Part shown: positions 46,940 to 56,626 of the stretch, one piece after another | How the letters are laid out: each line of letters begins with the position of its first letter | Position numbering within the stretch: the stretch's first letter is position 1 | Assembly: GCF_913777995.1 (NCBI RefSeq) | Contig: NZ_CAJYVE010000014.1 | Coordinates: 28,891 to 92,890, forward strand | Origin: an uncultured Pseudomonas sp. | Lineage (GTDB): Bacteria > Pseudomonadota > Gammaproteobacteria > Pseudomonadales > Pseudomonadaceae | Length of the DNA: 64,000 nt | Direction: 5' to 3' | Made by a program: the position numbers and the translations under genes | The notes under the pieces: model-generated | What the model was told of the DNA's origin: nothing | The model's input: only the letters and a program-made list of their open reading frames with translations | Databases searched by the model: none

Positions 46940-47196
46940 GGCGAACAATGGCAGGAGTATCGACCGGCTTTAGCCGCAATACTGGTCAATTAGGCCGGGT
47001 AGGAGCGGCTTCAGCCGCGAAGCGACCGCCTGTTCACAACAGATGCAGTGAATTTCCTGGTGCTTTCGCGGCTAAAGCCGCTCCCACCGGGCCACATGCC
47101 GCTTAAGCGAACAGTATTGGCTTTAGCCGGGAACGGGGCAGGAGCATGCAGCGCGGCTGAAGCCACGCCTACCCGATGATTTCAGCCCTGGAATGA
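46940..47196. repeat. REP cluster downstream of cyaA
   Basis: At least five repeat units with the core GCGGCTTTAGCCGC or GCGGCTTCAGCCGC: near 46965 (partial), 46993 forward, 47064 reverse, 47118 (partial) and 47152 reverse. They alternate in orientation like BIMEs. No gene was found in this stretch. Confidence 0.8.
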
Positions 47197-47421
47197 CTAG
47201 GCGCCAGCCTGCAGGCGACGCTGCTCGGCGGCCTCACGGATTTCCCGGCGGCGCTGGTCATCGGCCGAGCGCCATTCGCGGATGTCGTCCACGTGGCGGA
47301 AGCAGCCCATGCACACGCGCTCGTCGTCGAGCCGGCACAGGCTGACGCAAGGCGACGGCACCGCCGTGCTGACGTTGCTGTAGAGAGGCTTGGGCGGGCG
47401 CGGGGTAGCAGGAGCAGTCAC
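47197..47421 (-). CDS. DUF1289 domain-containing protein
   Basis: 74 residues. The DUF1289 signature VPSPCVSLCRLDDERVCMGCFRHVDDIREW has four cysteines (CxxxC...CxxC) that could bind a metal or an Fe-S cluster, followed by a basic helix (RRREIREAAEQRRLQ). Function unknown. Starts two bases after cyaY, so it is probably co-transcribed with this iron-sulfur assembly gene, which makes a metal-related role plausible. Confidence 0.9.
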   Translation of the reverse strand: MTAPATPRPPKPLYSNVSTAVPSPCVSLCRLDDERVCMGCFRHVDDIREWRSADDQRRREIREAAEQRRLQAGA

Positions 47422-47423
47422 GA

Positions 47424-47756
47424 TCAGATCTCGTCGAAGTCCAGTTCGACACCCGCCTGCTCACGGGTGATGCGCACCAGCATCTCGCTGAGCAGCTCGT
47501 TGCTGGTGTCGCATACCCAACGCTGCTCTTCTTCGTCATAGTCGAAGTGAAAACCACCCGAGCGCGCCGCCAGCCACAGCTGGCGCAGCGGCTCCTGGCG
47601 GCTGATGATGATCTGCGAGCCGTTGTCGAACTTGATGGTCAGCACGCCGGCGGAGTTTTCCAGGTCAAGGTCCAGGTCGCTCTCATCGAAGATGTCCTCC
47701 AGCGCCTGCTGGGTGGCATCGACCAGGTCGTGAAAGCGGGCTTCGGTCAAACTCAT
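47424..47756 (-). CDS. cyaY: Frataxin homologue CyaY
   Basis: 110 residues. Frataxin fold: acidic helix 1 (MSLTEARFHDLVDATQQALEDIFDESDLDLDLEN), then beta strands GVLTIKFDNGSQIIISRQEPLRQLWLAARSGGFHFDYDEEEQRWVCDT. The acidic ridge binds iron; CyaY adjusts iron-sulfur cluster assembly by IscS. The common name of the gene reflects its position near cyaA. Upstream is lptM, divergent. Confidence 0.97.
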   Translation of the reverse strand: MSLTEARFHDLVDATQQALEDIFDESDLDLDLENSAGVLTIKFDNGSQIIISRQEPLRQLWLAARSGGFHFDYDEEEQRWVCDTSNELLSEMLVRITREQAGVELDFDEI

Positions 47757-48001
47757 AACGTGAACCTCGGAAAAATGGCGGCGTGTCGTCTGTCACATGG
47801 CGCGCACGATACGGCTGCCGCCAGGCAAATGCAAAGTGTCATGGTGCAGGGCGACGCCCCATCGTCAATATTCCGCAGGGCCGGCAGCGCAGACCGCCGG
47901 TCGCGTCAAAGCCCCGCCGGACGGAAAGGCCGCCGCATAGGCAAGCCGCCGGGTGGCCGGTATACTCGGCGCCAATCAAAGCTTATACAAAGGATTTCGC
48001 C

Positions 48002-48148
48002 ATGAAGCGCCTGATCGCCTCGCTTGCTGCGCTCGTCGCGGTTGCCTGCCTCGTCACCGCCTGCGGCCAGAAAGGCCCGCTGTACCTGCCTGACGACACC
48101 AAATCTGCCGACGCGCAGGGCAAGTCGCAATCGCACAAGCACTACTAA
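48002..48148 (+). CDS. lptM: LptM (LppL/YifL) lipoprotein
   Basis: 48 residues. Lipoprotein signal ending VTACGQKGPLYLP, with lipidated Cys21 and the invariant GQKGPLYLP motif of LptM. The mature part is only about 28 residues with a His-rich end. In E. coli LptM assists disulfide maturation of LptD in the outer membrane. In P. aeruginosa the equivalent (lppL) also lies just before lysA. Nine bases separate it from lysA. Confidence 0.95.
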   Translation: MKRLIASLAALVAVACLVTACGQKGPLYLPDDTKSADAQGKSQSHKHY

Positions 48149-48157
48149 GGTATCTCC

Positions 48158-49405
48158 ATGGACGCTTTCAACTACCGCGACGGTGAGCTGTTCGCGGAAG
48201 GCGTGGCCTTGTCTGCCATCGCCGAACGCTTCGGCACCCCCACCTACGTCTATTCGCGCGCCCACATCGAGGCGCAGTACAAGGCCTACGCCGACGCCCT
48301 GGCCGGCATGCCTCACCTGGTGTGCTTCGCCGTCAAGGCCAACTCCAACCTGGGCGTGCTGAATGTCCTGGCGCGCCTGGGCGCAGGCTTCGACATCGTT
48401 TCGCGCGGCGAGCTGGAGCGCGTACTGGCCGCCGGCGGCAGCGCCGAAAAGATCGTCTTCTCCGGCGTGGGCAAGACCCGCGACGACATGCGCCGTGCCC
48501 TGGAGGTCGGCGTGCACTGCTTCAACGTCGAGTCCAGCGAAGAACTCGAACGCCTGCAAGTCGTCGCCGCCGAACTGGGCGTACGAGCGCCGGTGTCGCT
48601 GCGGGTCAACCCGGACGTCGATGCCGGTACCCATCCGTACATCTCCACCGGCCTCAAAGAAAACAAGTTCGGTATCGCCATCGCCCAGGCCGAAGACGTC
48701 TACGTGCGTGCCTCGCAGCTGCCGAACCTGGAAGTGATCGGCGTGGACTGCCACATCGGCTCGCAACTGACCACCCTGGAGCCGTTCATCGACGCACTGG
48801 ACCGCCTGTTGGACTTGGTCGACCGTCTGGGCGACTGCGGCATCCACCTGCGCCACATCGACCTGGGCGGTGGCCTGGGCGTGCGCTACCGTGACGAGGA
48901 ACCACCGCTGGCCCAGTCCTACATCGAGGCCGTGCGCAAGCGTCTCGAAGGCCGCGACCTGGGCCTGGTGTTCGAACCAGGCCGCTTCATCGTCGCCAAC
49001 GCCGGGCTGCTGCTGACCCAGGTCGAGTACCTCAAGCACACCGAACACAAGGATTTCGCCATCGTCGACGCGGCGATGAACGACCTGATCCGCCCGGCCC
49101 TGTATCAGGCCTGGATGAACGTCACGGCGGTCAAGCCGCGCGATGCGCAGCCACGCAACTACGACATCGTCGGACCGATCTGCGAGACCGGCGACTTCCT
49201 CGCCAAGGGCCGCGAACTGGCACTGGCCGAAGGCGATCTGCTGGCGGTTCACTCGGCGGGCGCCTATGGTTTCGTGATGAGTTCGAACTACAACACCCGT
49301 GGCCGCGCCGCCGAAGTGCTGGTCGACGGCACCGAGGTTCACCAGGTCCGCCGTCGGGAAACCCTCACCGAGCTGTTCGCCGGCGAAAGCCTGCTGCCGG
49401 AGTGA
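48158..49405 (+). CDS. lysA: Diaminopimelate decarboxylase LysA
   Basis: 415 residues, fold-type III PLP enzyme. The PLP lysine is K60 in [10 protein letters not shown]; the glycine-rich phosphate loop is [18 protein letters not shown] near 243; and the catalytic Cys motif is [13 protein letters not shown] near 343. It converts meso-diaminopimelate to lysine. With dapF four bases downstream the pair covers the end of the DAP/lysine branch and peptidoglycan precursor supply. Confidence 0.98.
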   Translation: MDAFNYRDGELFAEGVALSAIAERFGTPTYVYSRAHIEAQYKAYADALAGMPHLVCFAVKANSNLGVLNVLARLGAGFDIVSRGELERVLAAGGSAEKIVFSGVGKTRDDMRRALEVGVHCFNVESSEELERLQVVAAELGVRAPVSLRVNPDVDAGTHPYISTGLKENKFGIAIAQAEDVYVRASQLPNLEVIGVDCHIGSQLTTLEPFIDALDRLLDLVDRLGDCGIHLRHIDLGGGLGVRYRDEEPPLAQSYIEAVRKRLEGRDLGLVFEPGRFIVANAGLLLTQVEYLKHTEHKDFAIVDAAMNDLIRPALYQAWMNVTAVKPRDAQPRNYDIVGPICETGDFLAKGRELALAEGDLLAVHSAGAYGFVMSSNYNTRGRAAEVLVDGTEVHQVRRRETLTELFAGESLLPE

Positions 49406-49409
49406 CCCC

Positions 49410-50240
49410 ATGCTGCTGCGTTTCACCAAGATGCACGGCCTGGGCAATGACTTCATGGTCCTCGACCTGGTCAGCCAGCACGCGCATATCCAACCCAAGC
49501 ACGCCAAGCAGTGGGGGGACCGGCACACCGGCATCGGCTTCGACCAGTTGCTGATCGTCGAGGCGCCGAACAACCCGGACGTCGACTTCCGCTACCGGAT
49601 TTTCAATTCCGACGGTTCCGAGGTCGAGCAGTGCGGCAACGGCGCGCGCTGCTTCGCCCGCTTCGTGCTGGATAAACGCCTCACCGCCAAACGCAAGATC
49701 CGCGTCGAGACCAAGAGCGGCATCATCGAACTGGACGTACGCAACGACGGTCAGATCTGCGTCGATATGGGGCCCCCGCGCTTCGTGCCGGAACAGATCC
49801 CGTTCAAGGCCGACCAGCAGGCCGACAGCTACGACCTGGAAGTCGACGGTCGCACCGTGCAACTGGCCGCCGTGTCGATGGGCAACCCCCATGCGGTGCT
49901 GCGGGTGGATGACATCAACAACGCGCCCGTGCATCAACTGGGACCGAAAATCGAACACCACCCACGCTTCCCGGCGCGGGTCAACGTCGGTTTCCTGCAC
50001 GTCGTGGATCGTCAGCGTGCGCAGCTGCGCGTCTGGGAACGCGGCGCCGGGGAAACCCAGGCCTGCGGCACCGGCGCCTGCGCCGCAGCCGTGGCAGCGA
50101 TCAGCCAGGGCTGGATGGACTCCCCGGTGCTGATCGACCTGCCCGGCGGACGCCTGTCCATCGAATGGGCGGGGCCGGGCCAACCGGTGCTGATGACCGG
50201 ACCGGCGGTGCGTGTCTACGAAGGTCAGGTTCGTCTATGA
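49410..50240 (+). CDS. dapF: Diaminopimelate epimerase DapF
   Basis: 276 residues. Both catalytic cysteines are present: C75 in EQCGNGARC and C219 in [11 protein letters not shown]. The start [20 protein letters not shown] is typical. It converts LL-DAP to meso-DAP. The start lies four bases after lysA and it leads into DUF484-xerC-HAD, the same order as E. coli dapF-yigA-xerC-yigB. Confidence 0.98.
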   Translation: MLLRFTKMHGLGNDFMVLDLVSQHAHIQPKHAKQWGDRHTGIGFDQLLIVEAPNNPDVDFRYRIFNSDGSEVEQCGNGARCFARFVLDKRLTAKRKIRVETKSGIIELDVRNDGQICVDMGPPRFVPEQIPFKADQQADSYDLEVDGRTVQLAAVSMGNPHAVLRVDDINNAPVHQLGPKIEHHPRFPARVNVGFLHVVDRQRAQLRVWERGAGETQACGTGACAAAVAAISQGWMDSPVLIDLPGGRLSIEWAGPGQPVLMTGPAVRVYEGQVRL

Positions 50241-50253
50241 GTGAGCAAATGCG

Positions 50254-50985
50254 ATGACCGATCAGCCTCCTGCTTCAACCATCACCGAGCTGCCGCCCCA
50301 TCAGGACGCGGCGCCCAACCTGGAAGCAGAGGCGGTCATCGCCTACCTGCTCCAGCACCCGGAGTTCTTCGCCGAGCACGATGAGCTGCTGGTGAGCATG
50401 CGCATTCCGCATCAGCGCGGCGACAGCGTCTCGCTGGTCGAGCGCCAGCTGAAGCTGTTGCGCGAACGCAACATCGAGATGCGCCACCGGCTGTCACAGC
50501 TGATGGACGTCGCCCGGGACAACGATCGACTGTTCGAGAAGACCCGACGCCTGAACCTGGCGCTGATGGACGCCGGCAGCCTCGAAGAGCTGATCATGGC
50601 GGTCGAGGACGGCTTGCGTCATGACTTCCAGGTGCCCTTCGTCAGCCTGATTCTGTTCGGTGAAAACGGCATGCCCGTGGGCCGCTGGGTCAGCAGCGCC
50701 GAAGCACAGAAGGCGATTGGCGGGCTGATGGGCGACAAGGCCGTGTGTGGCGCACTGCGCGAGCACGAGCTGGCGTTCCTGTTCGGCGCCGAGCAGGCGA
50801 AGGGCGTGGGTTCGACCGCGCTGGTGACCCTCAACCATCAGGGCCTGCATGGTGTCCTGGCGGTGGGCAGCCATGACCCGCAGCATTACAAGAGTTCGAT
50901 CGGCACCCTGTTCCTTGGCTACATCGCCCAGGTGCTGAGCCGCCTGCTGCCACGCTTCACCCACGCCCTGCGTTCGGTGCGCTAG
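50254..50985 (+). CDS. DUF484 family protein (YigA-like)
   Basis: 243 residues. The N-terminal part ([27 protein letters not shown]) is typical of DUF484, followed by a coiled coil ([36 protein letters not shown]) and a GAF-like domain (about 100-235). Such architecture suggests a signalling or scaffolding protein, but no function is known. It lies between dapF (13 bases) and xerC (2 bases) as in many proteobacteria. Confidence 0.93.
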   Translation: MTDQPPASTITELPPHQDAAPNLEAEAVIAYLLQHPEFFAEHDELLVSMRIPHQRGDSVSLVERQLKLLRERNIEMRHRLSQLMDVARDNDRLFEKTRRLNLALMDAGSLEELIMAVEDGLRHDFQVPFVSLILFGENGMPVGRWVSSAEAQKAIGGLMGDKAVCGALREHELAFLFGAEQAKGVGSTALVTLNHQGLHGVLAVGSHDPQHYKSSIGTLFLGYIAQVLSRLLPRFTHALRSVR

Positions 50986-50987
50986 CG

Positions 50988-51887
50988 TTGGAAGAGCAGC
51001 TGGAGGCCTACTGCACGCACCTGCGCAGTGAGCGCCAGATGTCACTGCACACCCTGCTGGCGTACCGCCGGGACCTGGACAAGGTCCTGGCGCACTGCCG
51101 TCAGCAACAGCTCACCAGCTGGTCGGCCCTCGACCCGCAGCAGTTGCGCAGCTTCGTCGCCCGCCAGCATCAGCAAGGACAGTCCTCGCGCAGCCTGGCA
51201 CGCTTGCTCTCGGCGGTTCGCGGACTGTACCTGTACCTCAATCGTGAAGGGCTGTGTCAGCACGATCCGGCCGCCGGCCTGTCACCGCCGAAGGGCGAAC
51301 GCCGGCTGCCCAAGACCCTGGACACCGACCGCACCGCGCAACTGCTCGATGGCGCCGTGGAAGACGACTTTCTGGCCCGCCGCGACCAGGCGATCATGGA
51401 GCTGTTCTATTCTTCCGGGCTGCGCCTCTCGGAACTGGCCGGGCTGGACCTTGACCAGCTGGACCTGGACGACGGCCTGGTGCAGGTTACCGGCAAAGGC
51501 AACAAGACCCGCGTCCTGCCAGTGGGCAGCAAGGCCCGCCAGGCGCTGCAGGCGTGGCTGCACCTGCGTGCCCTGGCCAACCCACGCGACGAGGCAGTGT
51601 TCATCGGCCAGCATGGCAAGCGCCTGGGCCAGCGCTCGATCCAGCTGCGCCTGAAGGCCGCTGGCGAGCGAGAACTGGGACAGAACCTGCACCCGCACAT
51701 GCTGCGCCATTCCTTTGCCAGTCACCTGCTGGAGTCGTCCCAGGATCTGCGTGCGGTGCAGGAACTGCTCGGCCACGCCGATATCAGCACCACACAGATC
51801 TACACCCACCTGGACTTCCAGCACCTGGCCACCGTGTACGACAGCGCCCACCCCAGGGCCAGACGCAAGGGCAAAACCGATGATTAA
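50988..51887 (+). CDS. xerC: Tyrosine recombinase XerC
   Basis: 299 residues, usual length. The catalytic set is complete: R146 (SSGLRLSEL), K170 (VTGKGNKTR), H237 and R240 (HPHMLRHSF), H263 (LLGHADI) and nucleophile Y272 (TTQIYTH). With XerD it resolves chromosome dimers at dif. The start is TTG at 50988, two bases after the previous stop; no ATG is closer, and TTG gives the typical XerC N-terminus. Overlaps the HAD gene by eight bases. Confidence 0.96.
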   Translation: MEEQLEAYCTHLRSERQMSLHTLLAYRRDLDKVLAHCRQQQLTSWSALDPQQLRSFVARQHQQGQSSRSLARLLSAVRGLYLYLNREGLCQHDPAAGLSPPKGERRLPKTLDTDRTAQLLDGAVEDDFLARRDQAIMELFYSSGLRLSELAGLDLDQLDLDDGLVQVTGKGNKTRVLPVGSKARQALQAWLHLRALANPRDEAVFIGQHGKRLGQRSIQLRLKAAGERELGQNLHPHMLRHSFASHLLESSQDLRAVQELLGHADISTTQIYTHLDFQHLATVYDSAHPRARRKGKTDD

Positions 51888-52572
51888 GCTGATTACCTTC
51901 GACCTGGACGACACCCTGTGGGACAACGTCCCGGCCATTCAGGGCGCCGAAGCCCTGCTGCGCAACTGGCTGGTCGAGCACGCCCCACGCCTGGGCTCGG
52001 TGCCTGTAGAGCATCTGGGGGCCATCCGCGCCCGGCTGGTGGCCGCCGAGCCGAGCCTGAAGCACCGCATCAGCGCCCTGCGCCGCCAGGTGCTGTTCCA
52101 CGCCTTGCGCGATGTCGGCTACGACCAGGACCAGGCCATGGACCTCGCCGAACGCAGCTTCGAGGCCTTTCTGCAGGAGCGCCATCAGGTGCAGGTGTTC
52201 CCGGAGGTGGTGCCGACCCTGGAGATCCTCGCCAAGACCTACACCTTGGGCGTGATCACCAACGGCAACGCCGATATCCGTCGCCTGGGGCTGGCCGACT
52301 ATTTCGACTTCGCCCTGTGTGCCGAGGACCTGGGCATCGGCAAGCCCGACCCGGCGCCCTTCCAGGAGGCGCTGCGCCGTGCCGACTGCGCGGCCGACCA
52401 GGCCGTGCACATTGGCGATCATCCGCAAGACGATGTCGGCGGGGCCCAGCGCGCCGGGCTGAAAACCATCTGGTTCAACCCGCAGGGCAACGCCTGGGAT
52501 GCAGCGCATCGCCCCGACGCGCAGATCCACAATTTGTCGCAACTGCCGGAAGTCCTGGCGCGCTGGGCCTGA
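51880..52572 (+). CDS. HAD-superfamily hydrolase (YigB-like)
   Basis: 230 residues. HAD motifs: [10 protein letters not shown] (nucleophile D10 and acid D12 regions); [31 protein letters not shown] and [17 protein letters not shown]. The C1 cap lies between motifs I and II. E. coli YigB dephosphorylates FMN and other phosphates, and this gene has the same position after xerC. Ends before a strong bidirectional terminator. Confidence 0.93.
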   Translation: MIKLITFDLDDTLWDNVPAIQGAEALLRNWLVEHAPRLGSVPVEHLGAIRARLVAAEPSLKHRISALRRQVLFHALRDVGYDQDQAMDLAERSFEAFLQERHQVQVFPEVVPTLEILAKTYTLGVITNGNADIRRLGLADYFDFALCAEDLGIGKPDPAPFQEALRRADCAADQAVHIGDHPQDDVGGAQRAGLKTIWFNPQGNAWDAAHRPDAQIHNLSQLPEVLARWA

Positions 52573-52596
52573 CCAGCCTTCAATACGCCAGACAAG

Positions 52597-52625
52597 AAAA
52601 AGCCCGCAGCGACAGCGGGCTTTTT
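52597..52625. terminator. Bidirectional intrinsic terminator
   Basis: AAAAAGCCCGC-N7-GCGGGCTTTTT serves the plus-strand lysA-xerC operon and minus-strand sutA, whose stops lie on either side. Confidence 0.95.
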
Positions 52626-52637
52626 CTTCAGCACGCC

Positions 52638-52970
52638 TCAGATAGGGCGGCTGCCGTACTTGTTGTCCGGCTTCTTGGGCGGATCGGCGACCACATTGGC
52701 CTCCACTTGCTGTACCTGGCCGCCACGAGCGAGGAACTCTTCCATGGCACGTGCCAGAGCGTCGCGATCCTTTTGCTTGGCTTCGATGCTGGGCAGCTCA
52801 TCGACCGAAACCGCAGCCTTGGCCTTGCCTTTGGCGGGCGTGGCCGAAGCCTCGGCACCATCTTCGGCATCAGGGGCGTCGTCCTCGGGCGCAGCACTGA
52901 GCTCCTCGCCGTCGTCCTCGCCTTCCAGATCGTCTACCAGATCGTCATTGTCGTTGTCGTCGTCGCTCAT
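52638..52970 (-). CDS. sutA: RNA polymerase-binding regulator SutA
   Basis: 110 residues. A long acidic, disordered N-terminus (MSDDDNDNDDLVDDLEGEDDGEEL) precedes the conserved helix and tail LPSIEAKQKDRDALARAMEEFLARGG and VVADPPKKPDNKYGSRPI. This matches SutA of P. aeruginosa, which binds RNA polymerase and raises transcription of ribosomal and other genes during slow growth. With AlgQ and 6S RNA it is the third polymerase-directed regulator in the window. Confidence 0.93.
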   Translation of the reverse strand: MSDDDNDNDDLVDDLEGEDDGEELSAAPEDDAPDAEDGAEASATPAKGKAKAAVSVDELPSIEAKQKDRDALARAMEEFLARGGQVQQVEANVVADPPKKPDNKYGSRPI

Positions 52971-53064
52971 GTTCTACCTCATGACTTGCGAAAGCAGATT
53001 AGTTATAGCCGAGCAGCCTTTAAAGTCGAGCCGCCTTCAGAACCAGCACCGCTGAAACCAGCGG

Positions 53065-53490
53065 TTATTCCCAGTCACCCTGCAGGGTGGCCAGAACCCG
53101 GCGAGCACCGCCATGATCGCGATGCTCGCCGAGATAAACACCTTGCCACGTGCCCAGCGCCAGACGTCCGGCGGAAACCGGCAAAATCAGCTGGCAGCCT
53201 AGCAAACTGGCCTTGAAGTGCGCCGGCAGGTCATCGGGACCTTCGTCGTTGTGTTCGAACCCCGCCACATCCTGAGGGACCAGGCGGTTGAAAAAGCGTT
53301 CGAAATCACGACGTACAGCCGGGTCGGCATTTTCGTTGACGGTCAACGAAGCCGAGGTGTGTTGCAACCACAGATGCAGCAAGCCGACACGACAACTGCG
53401 CAGCTCGGGCAGACCTGCCACGAGCTCGTCGGTCACCAAGTGAAACCCGCGGGGCCTGGCCCTGAGCGTTATCACAGCTTGCTGCCACAT
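53065..53490 (-). CDS. YjbQ family secondary thiamine-phosphate synthase-like protein
   Basis: 141 residues, UPF0047/YjbQ family: [32 protein letters not shown] in the first half, [19 protein letters not shown] in the middle and [17 protein letters not shown] at the end. The histidines form a potential metal/active site. YjbQ proteins have weak thiamine-phosphate synthase activity, but the physiological role is unknown. ATG at 53490; the longer upstream frame is unconserved. 94 bases from sutA. Confidence 0.92.
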   Translation of the reverse strand: MWQQAVITLRARPRGFHLVTDELVAGLPELRSCRVGLLHLWLQHTSASLTVNENADPAVRRDFERFFNRLVPQDVAGFEHNDEGPDDLPAHFKASLLGCQLILPVSAGRLALGTWQGVYLGEHRDHGGARRVLATLQGDWE

Positions 53491-53684
53491 ACTGTTCTCC
53501 GCACGTTCGGCGCGCATTCTAACTCGCCTGAGAAAAAAGCAAAGCGCGCGATAAACCGAGTTGCCCGTCTGCTTCACCCAAGGCTGGCAGATGCTCTGCC
53601 ATGGGCGGCACAGAGGTTCTATAACATCGCCGCGTGCACAATCAATGACAGCGCCGAAGTGCGCTTGATCCCTAAAATTCAGGC

Positions 53685-53716
53685 AAAAAAATGCCCGGCA
53701 GAACCGGGCACTTTTT
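53685..53716 (-). terminator. Intrinsic terminator of amtB
   Basis: TGCCCGG-CAGAA-CCGGGCA flanked by A7 and T5. On the minus strand it follows amtB after 10 bases. Confidence 0.93.
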
Positions 53717-53726
53717 ACAGGCTGGC

Positions 53727-55064
53727 TTACAGGTTGTAGCCACGCTCGTTGTGTTGCGCAAGGTCCAGACCCACGACCTCTTCTTCTTCGGTAACCCGCA
53801 GGCCCATGACCACGTCCAGCACCTTGAGGATGACCCAGGTCACCACAGCGGTGTAGACCACGGTGAAGGCGACGCCCTTGAACTGCACCCAGACCTGGGC
53901 GCCGATGTCGGTGACGGTGCCGAAGCCGCCCAAGGCAGGCGCAGCGAAGACGCCGGTGAGGAGCGCACCGACGATGCCGCCGATACCATGCACGCCGAAG
54001 GCGTCCAGCGAGTCGTCATAGCCCATCTTGCGCTTGAGGCTGGTGGCACACAGGAAGCAGATCACACCCGCTACTAGGCCGATGATCAGAGCGCCCATCG
54101 GGCCGACGGTACCGGCTGCCGGAGTGATGGCAACCAGGCCGGCCACCACGCCCGAGGCGATACCCAGCGCGCTTGGCTTGCCGTGGGTGATCCACTCGGC
54201 GAACATCCAGCCCAGCGCGGCAGCAGCGGTCGCGATCTGGGTGACCAGCATCGCCATGCCGGCAGTGCCGTTGGCCGCCGCAGCGGAACCGGCGTTGAAG
54301 CCGAACCAGCCGATCCACAGCATGGCAGCACCGACCAGTGTGTAGCCAAGGTTGTGCGGAGCCATCGGAGTGGTTGGGTAGCCTTTGCGCTTGCCCAGCA
54401 CCAGGCAGGCCACCAGACCGGCGACACCGGCGTTGATGTGCACGACGGTACCGCCTGCGAAGTCCAGAACGCCCCAGTCCCACATCAGGCCGCCGACACC
54501 GCTCCATACCATGTGGGCGATCGGTGCGTAGACCAGGGTGAACCACACGCCCATGAACACCAGCATCGCGGAGAACTTCATGCGCTCGGCGAAGGCACCG
54601 ACGATCAGCGCCGGGGTGATGATCGCGAAGGTCATCTGGAAGGTCACGAACACGGCTTCAGGGAACAGCGCGGTGGGGCCGGTCAGGCTGGCAGGCGTCA
54701 CGCCGGCCAGGAAGGCTTTCTGCAAGCCGCCCACGAAAGAGCTGAAGTTGACCACGCCCGCTTCCATGCCGGTGGTGTCGAACGCCAGGCTGTAGCCGTA
54801 GACGACCCACAGCACGCTGATCAGGCCGGTGATGGCAAAGCACTGCATCATCACCGAGAGCAGGTTCTTGGAGCGCACCATGCCGCCGTAGAACAGCGCC
54901 AGGCCCGGGATGGTCATGAACAGCACCAGGGCGGTGGCGGTGAGCATCCAGGCGGTGTCGCCCGAATTGAGCACAGGTTCGGCAGCCGGTTCAGCCGCCA
55001 GGGCCAGACCAGGTAAAGCGAGGGACAACAGGGCTCCTAGCCCTGCGAATTGACGCAGAGTCAT
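53727..55064 (-). CDS. amtB: Ammonium transporter AmtB
   Basis: 445 residues: signal peptide (about 1-23, ending LALA), then eleven predicted helices. Amt signatures are [30 protein letters not shown], the [17 protein letters not shown] segment with a pore histidine, and the [16 protein letters not shown] histidine. It conducts ammonium across the inner membrane and is plugged by GlnK. It follows glnK by 32 bases and ends before an intrinsic terminator, the standard nitrogen-regulated pair. Confidence 0.97.
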   Translation of the reverse strand: MTLRQFAGLGALLSLALPGLALAAEPAAEPVLNSGDTAWMLTATALVLFMTIPGLALFYGGMVRSKNLLSVMMQCFAITGLISVLWVVYGYSLAFDTTGMEAGVVNFSSFVGGLQKAFLAGVTPASLTGPTALFPEAVFVTFQMTFAIITPALIVGAFAERMKFSAMLVFMGVWFTLVYAPIAHMVWSGVGGLMWDWGVLDFAGGTVVHINAGVAGLVACLVLGKRKGYPTTPMAPHNLGYTLVGAAMLWIGWFGFNAGSAAAANGTAGMAMLVTQIATAAAALGWMFAEWITHGKPSALGIASGVVAGLVAITPAAGTVGPMGALIIGLVAGVICFLCATSLKRKMGYDDSLDAFGVHGIGGIVGALLTGVFAAPALGGFGTVTDIGAQVWVQFKGVAFTVVYTAVVTWVILKVLDVVMGLRVTEEEEVVGLDLAQHNERGYNL

Positions 55065-55096
55065 ATTGTTTCTCCTGGGGCGTTGGGTTTGGCGGC

Positions 55097-55669
<573 letters not shown>

Positions 55670-55744
55670 TCACGGAAATCAAGCGATTGCCCAGCAGCCG
55701 AGGTTCATGACCACGGGCTGGGCGCAGCGCCGCGCACAATAACG

Positions 55745-55772
55745 GTGCGCACGTGCACCTCGCCGTGCGCAC
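55745..55772. promoter_or_regulatory. Phased GTGCGCAC palindromes, possible NtrC enhancer
   Basis: Two perfect GTGCGCAC palindromes start exactly 20 bases apart (55745 and 55765), with GTGCAC between them. They include GCAC/GTGC half-sites as in NtrC boxes, but the spacing is one base shorter than the consensus. They lie 88-130 bases upstream of the sigma-54 site. Confidence 0.4.
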
Positions 55773-55852
55773 TTAGCGTGCGTGTGCCGCCCCAGGAATG
55801 CACCCGGATGCATCGTGCTACACTCCGGCCCCTCTGAGTTCGGGAAATCATC

Positions 55853-56116
55853 ATGCTCGCCCCCAAAGCCCTCCTCGACGCCCTGAGCGATCACGCCTCA
55901 CGCCTGTTCAATGCCGACAAGCCCCTGCCGCGCAGCGAATTCGAGGCGCAATTGAAGATTCTCCTGCAAGGCGCCTTCAGCAAGCTCGACCTGGTCAGCC
56001 GCGAGGAATTCGACAGCCAGATGGCCGTGCTGGCGCGCACCCGCGCTCGTCTGGAAGCCCTGGAAGCCAAGGTCGCGGAACTGGAAAATGCCGCTCGTCC
56101 TGAACGCCAGGACTGA
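55853..56116 (+). CDS. ubiK: Ubiquinone biosynthesis accessory factor UbiK
   Basis: 87 residues of the BMFP/YqiC family: LLDALSDHASRLFNADKPLPRSEFEAQLKILLQGAFSKLDLVSREEFDSQ followed by a coiled coil (ARTRARLEALEAKVAELEN). UbiK helps the soluble Ubi complex in aerobic ubiquinone synthesis and binds membrane lipids. Divergent from glnK; in other pseudomonads comM follows soon after, whereas here about 7.2 kb intervene. Confidence 0.93.
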   Translation: MLAPKALLDALSDHASRLFNADKPLPRSEFEAQLKILLQGAFSKLDLVSREEFDSQMAVLARTRARLEALEAKVAELENAARPERQD

Positions 56117-56481
56117 TCGCCTGGCGCCGCCGCTGGCCGCTCAAGATCGGCGCATCGCCGCCGATTCATAACGGCACTTTGTCGCTTTCACAGGGCTATC
56201 ACGCCAAGCCCCTATGGATTAAGTGTCTTTTTGTCGCACTTTTTCGGCTAAAATGCCCGGCTGAATCGTTCAGGCCCCATTCCTGCCCATTTCATGAAGG
56301 CGGTTGGACTACGCCCGGCCTTGCCTGCCGGGTGCCTGAACGCAAGGGCTCGTGATCCATGGTGGGGTGTGAGTCAGGGGTTCGCCCGATGCCAAGACAT
56401 CGGGCCGCCCTGCTGTAGATGTGTCATCGAAGTCGCTGAAGCCAACAACTTACAAGAAGTCAGCACGGGAGGGACATAACA
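56117..56481 (+). other. Leader region between ubiK and the mqo upstream ORF
   Basis: 365 bases. No gene supported. It holds an AT-rich patch (56210-56260), which may carry the mqo promoter, and a hairpin GCCCGATG-N6-CATCGGGC (56384-56405) about 77 bases before a small ORF. Confidence 0.5.
56384..56405 (+). promoter_or_regulatory. Leader hairpin upstream of the small ORF and mqo
   Basis: Perfect 8-base stem GCCCGATG / CATCGGGC with loop CCAAGA. No T run follows, so it is not an intrinsic terminator by itself. Confidence 0.45.
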
Positions 56482-56610
56482 ATGGGATCGATCCGCGTCG
56501 ATCTGGTGAGTCGCCCTTCCAGTCTTACCCGGCTGGCCCTGGAGTTCCTGGCACTGGATGCCTGTTCCCGGCCACCTGCGGTACAAGAGTGGCAGGAGGG
56601 ACGGCATTAA
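56482..56610 (+). CDS. Possible leader peptide upstream of mqo
   Basis: 42 codons, starting [14 protein letters not shown] and ending EWQEGRH, with an excellent Shine-Dalgarno GGGAGGG eight bases before the ATG. The stop lies 16 bases before the mqo start, so translation of the two may be coupled. The product has a Leu/Ala-rich middle ([13 protein letters not shown]), too short for a clear membrane helix. No run of a single amino acid suggests classical attenuation. I recognise no homologue. It could be an unexpressed chance frame, but the ribosome site is better than that of mqo. Confidence 0.45.
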   Translation: MGSIRVDLVSRPSSLTRLALEFLALDACSRPPAVQEWQEGRH

Positions 56611-56626
56611 TCCTAGGAACTACAAC

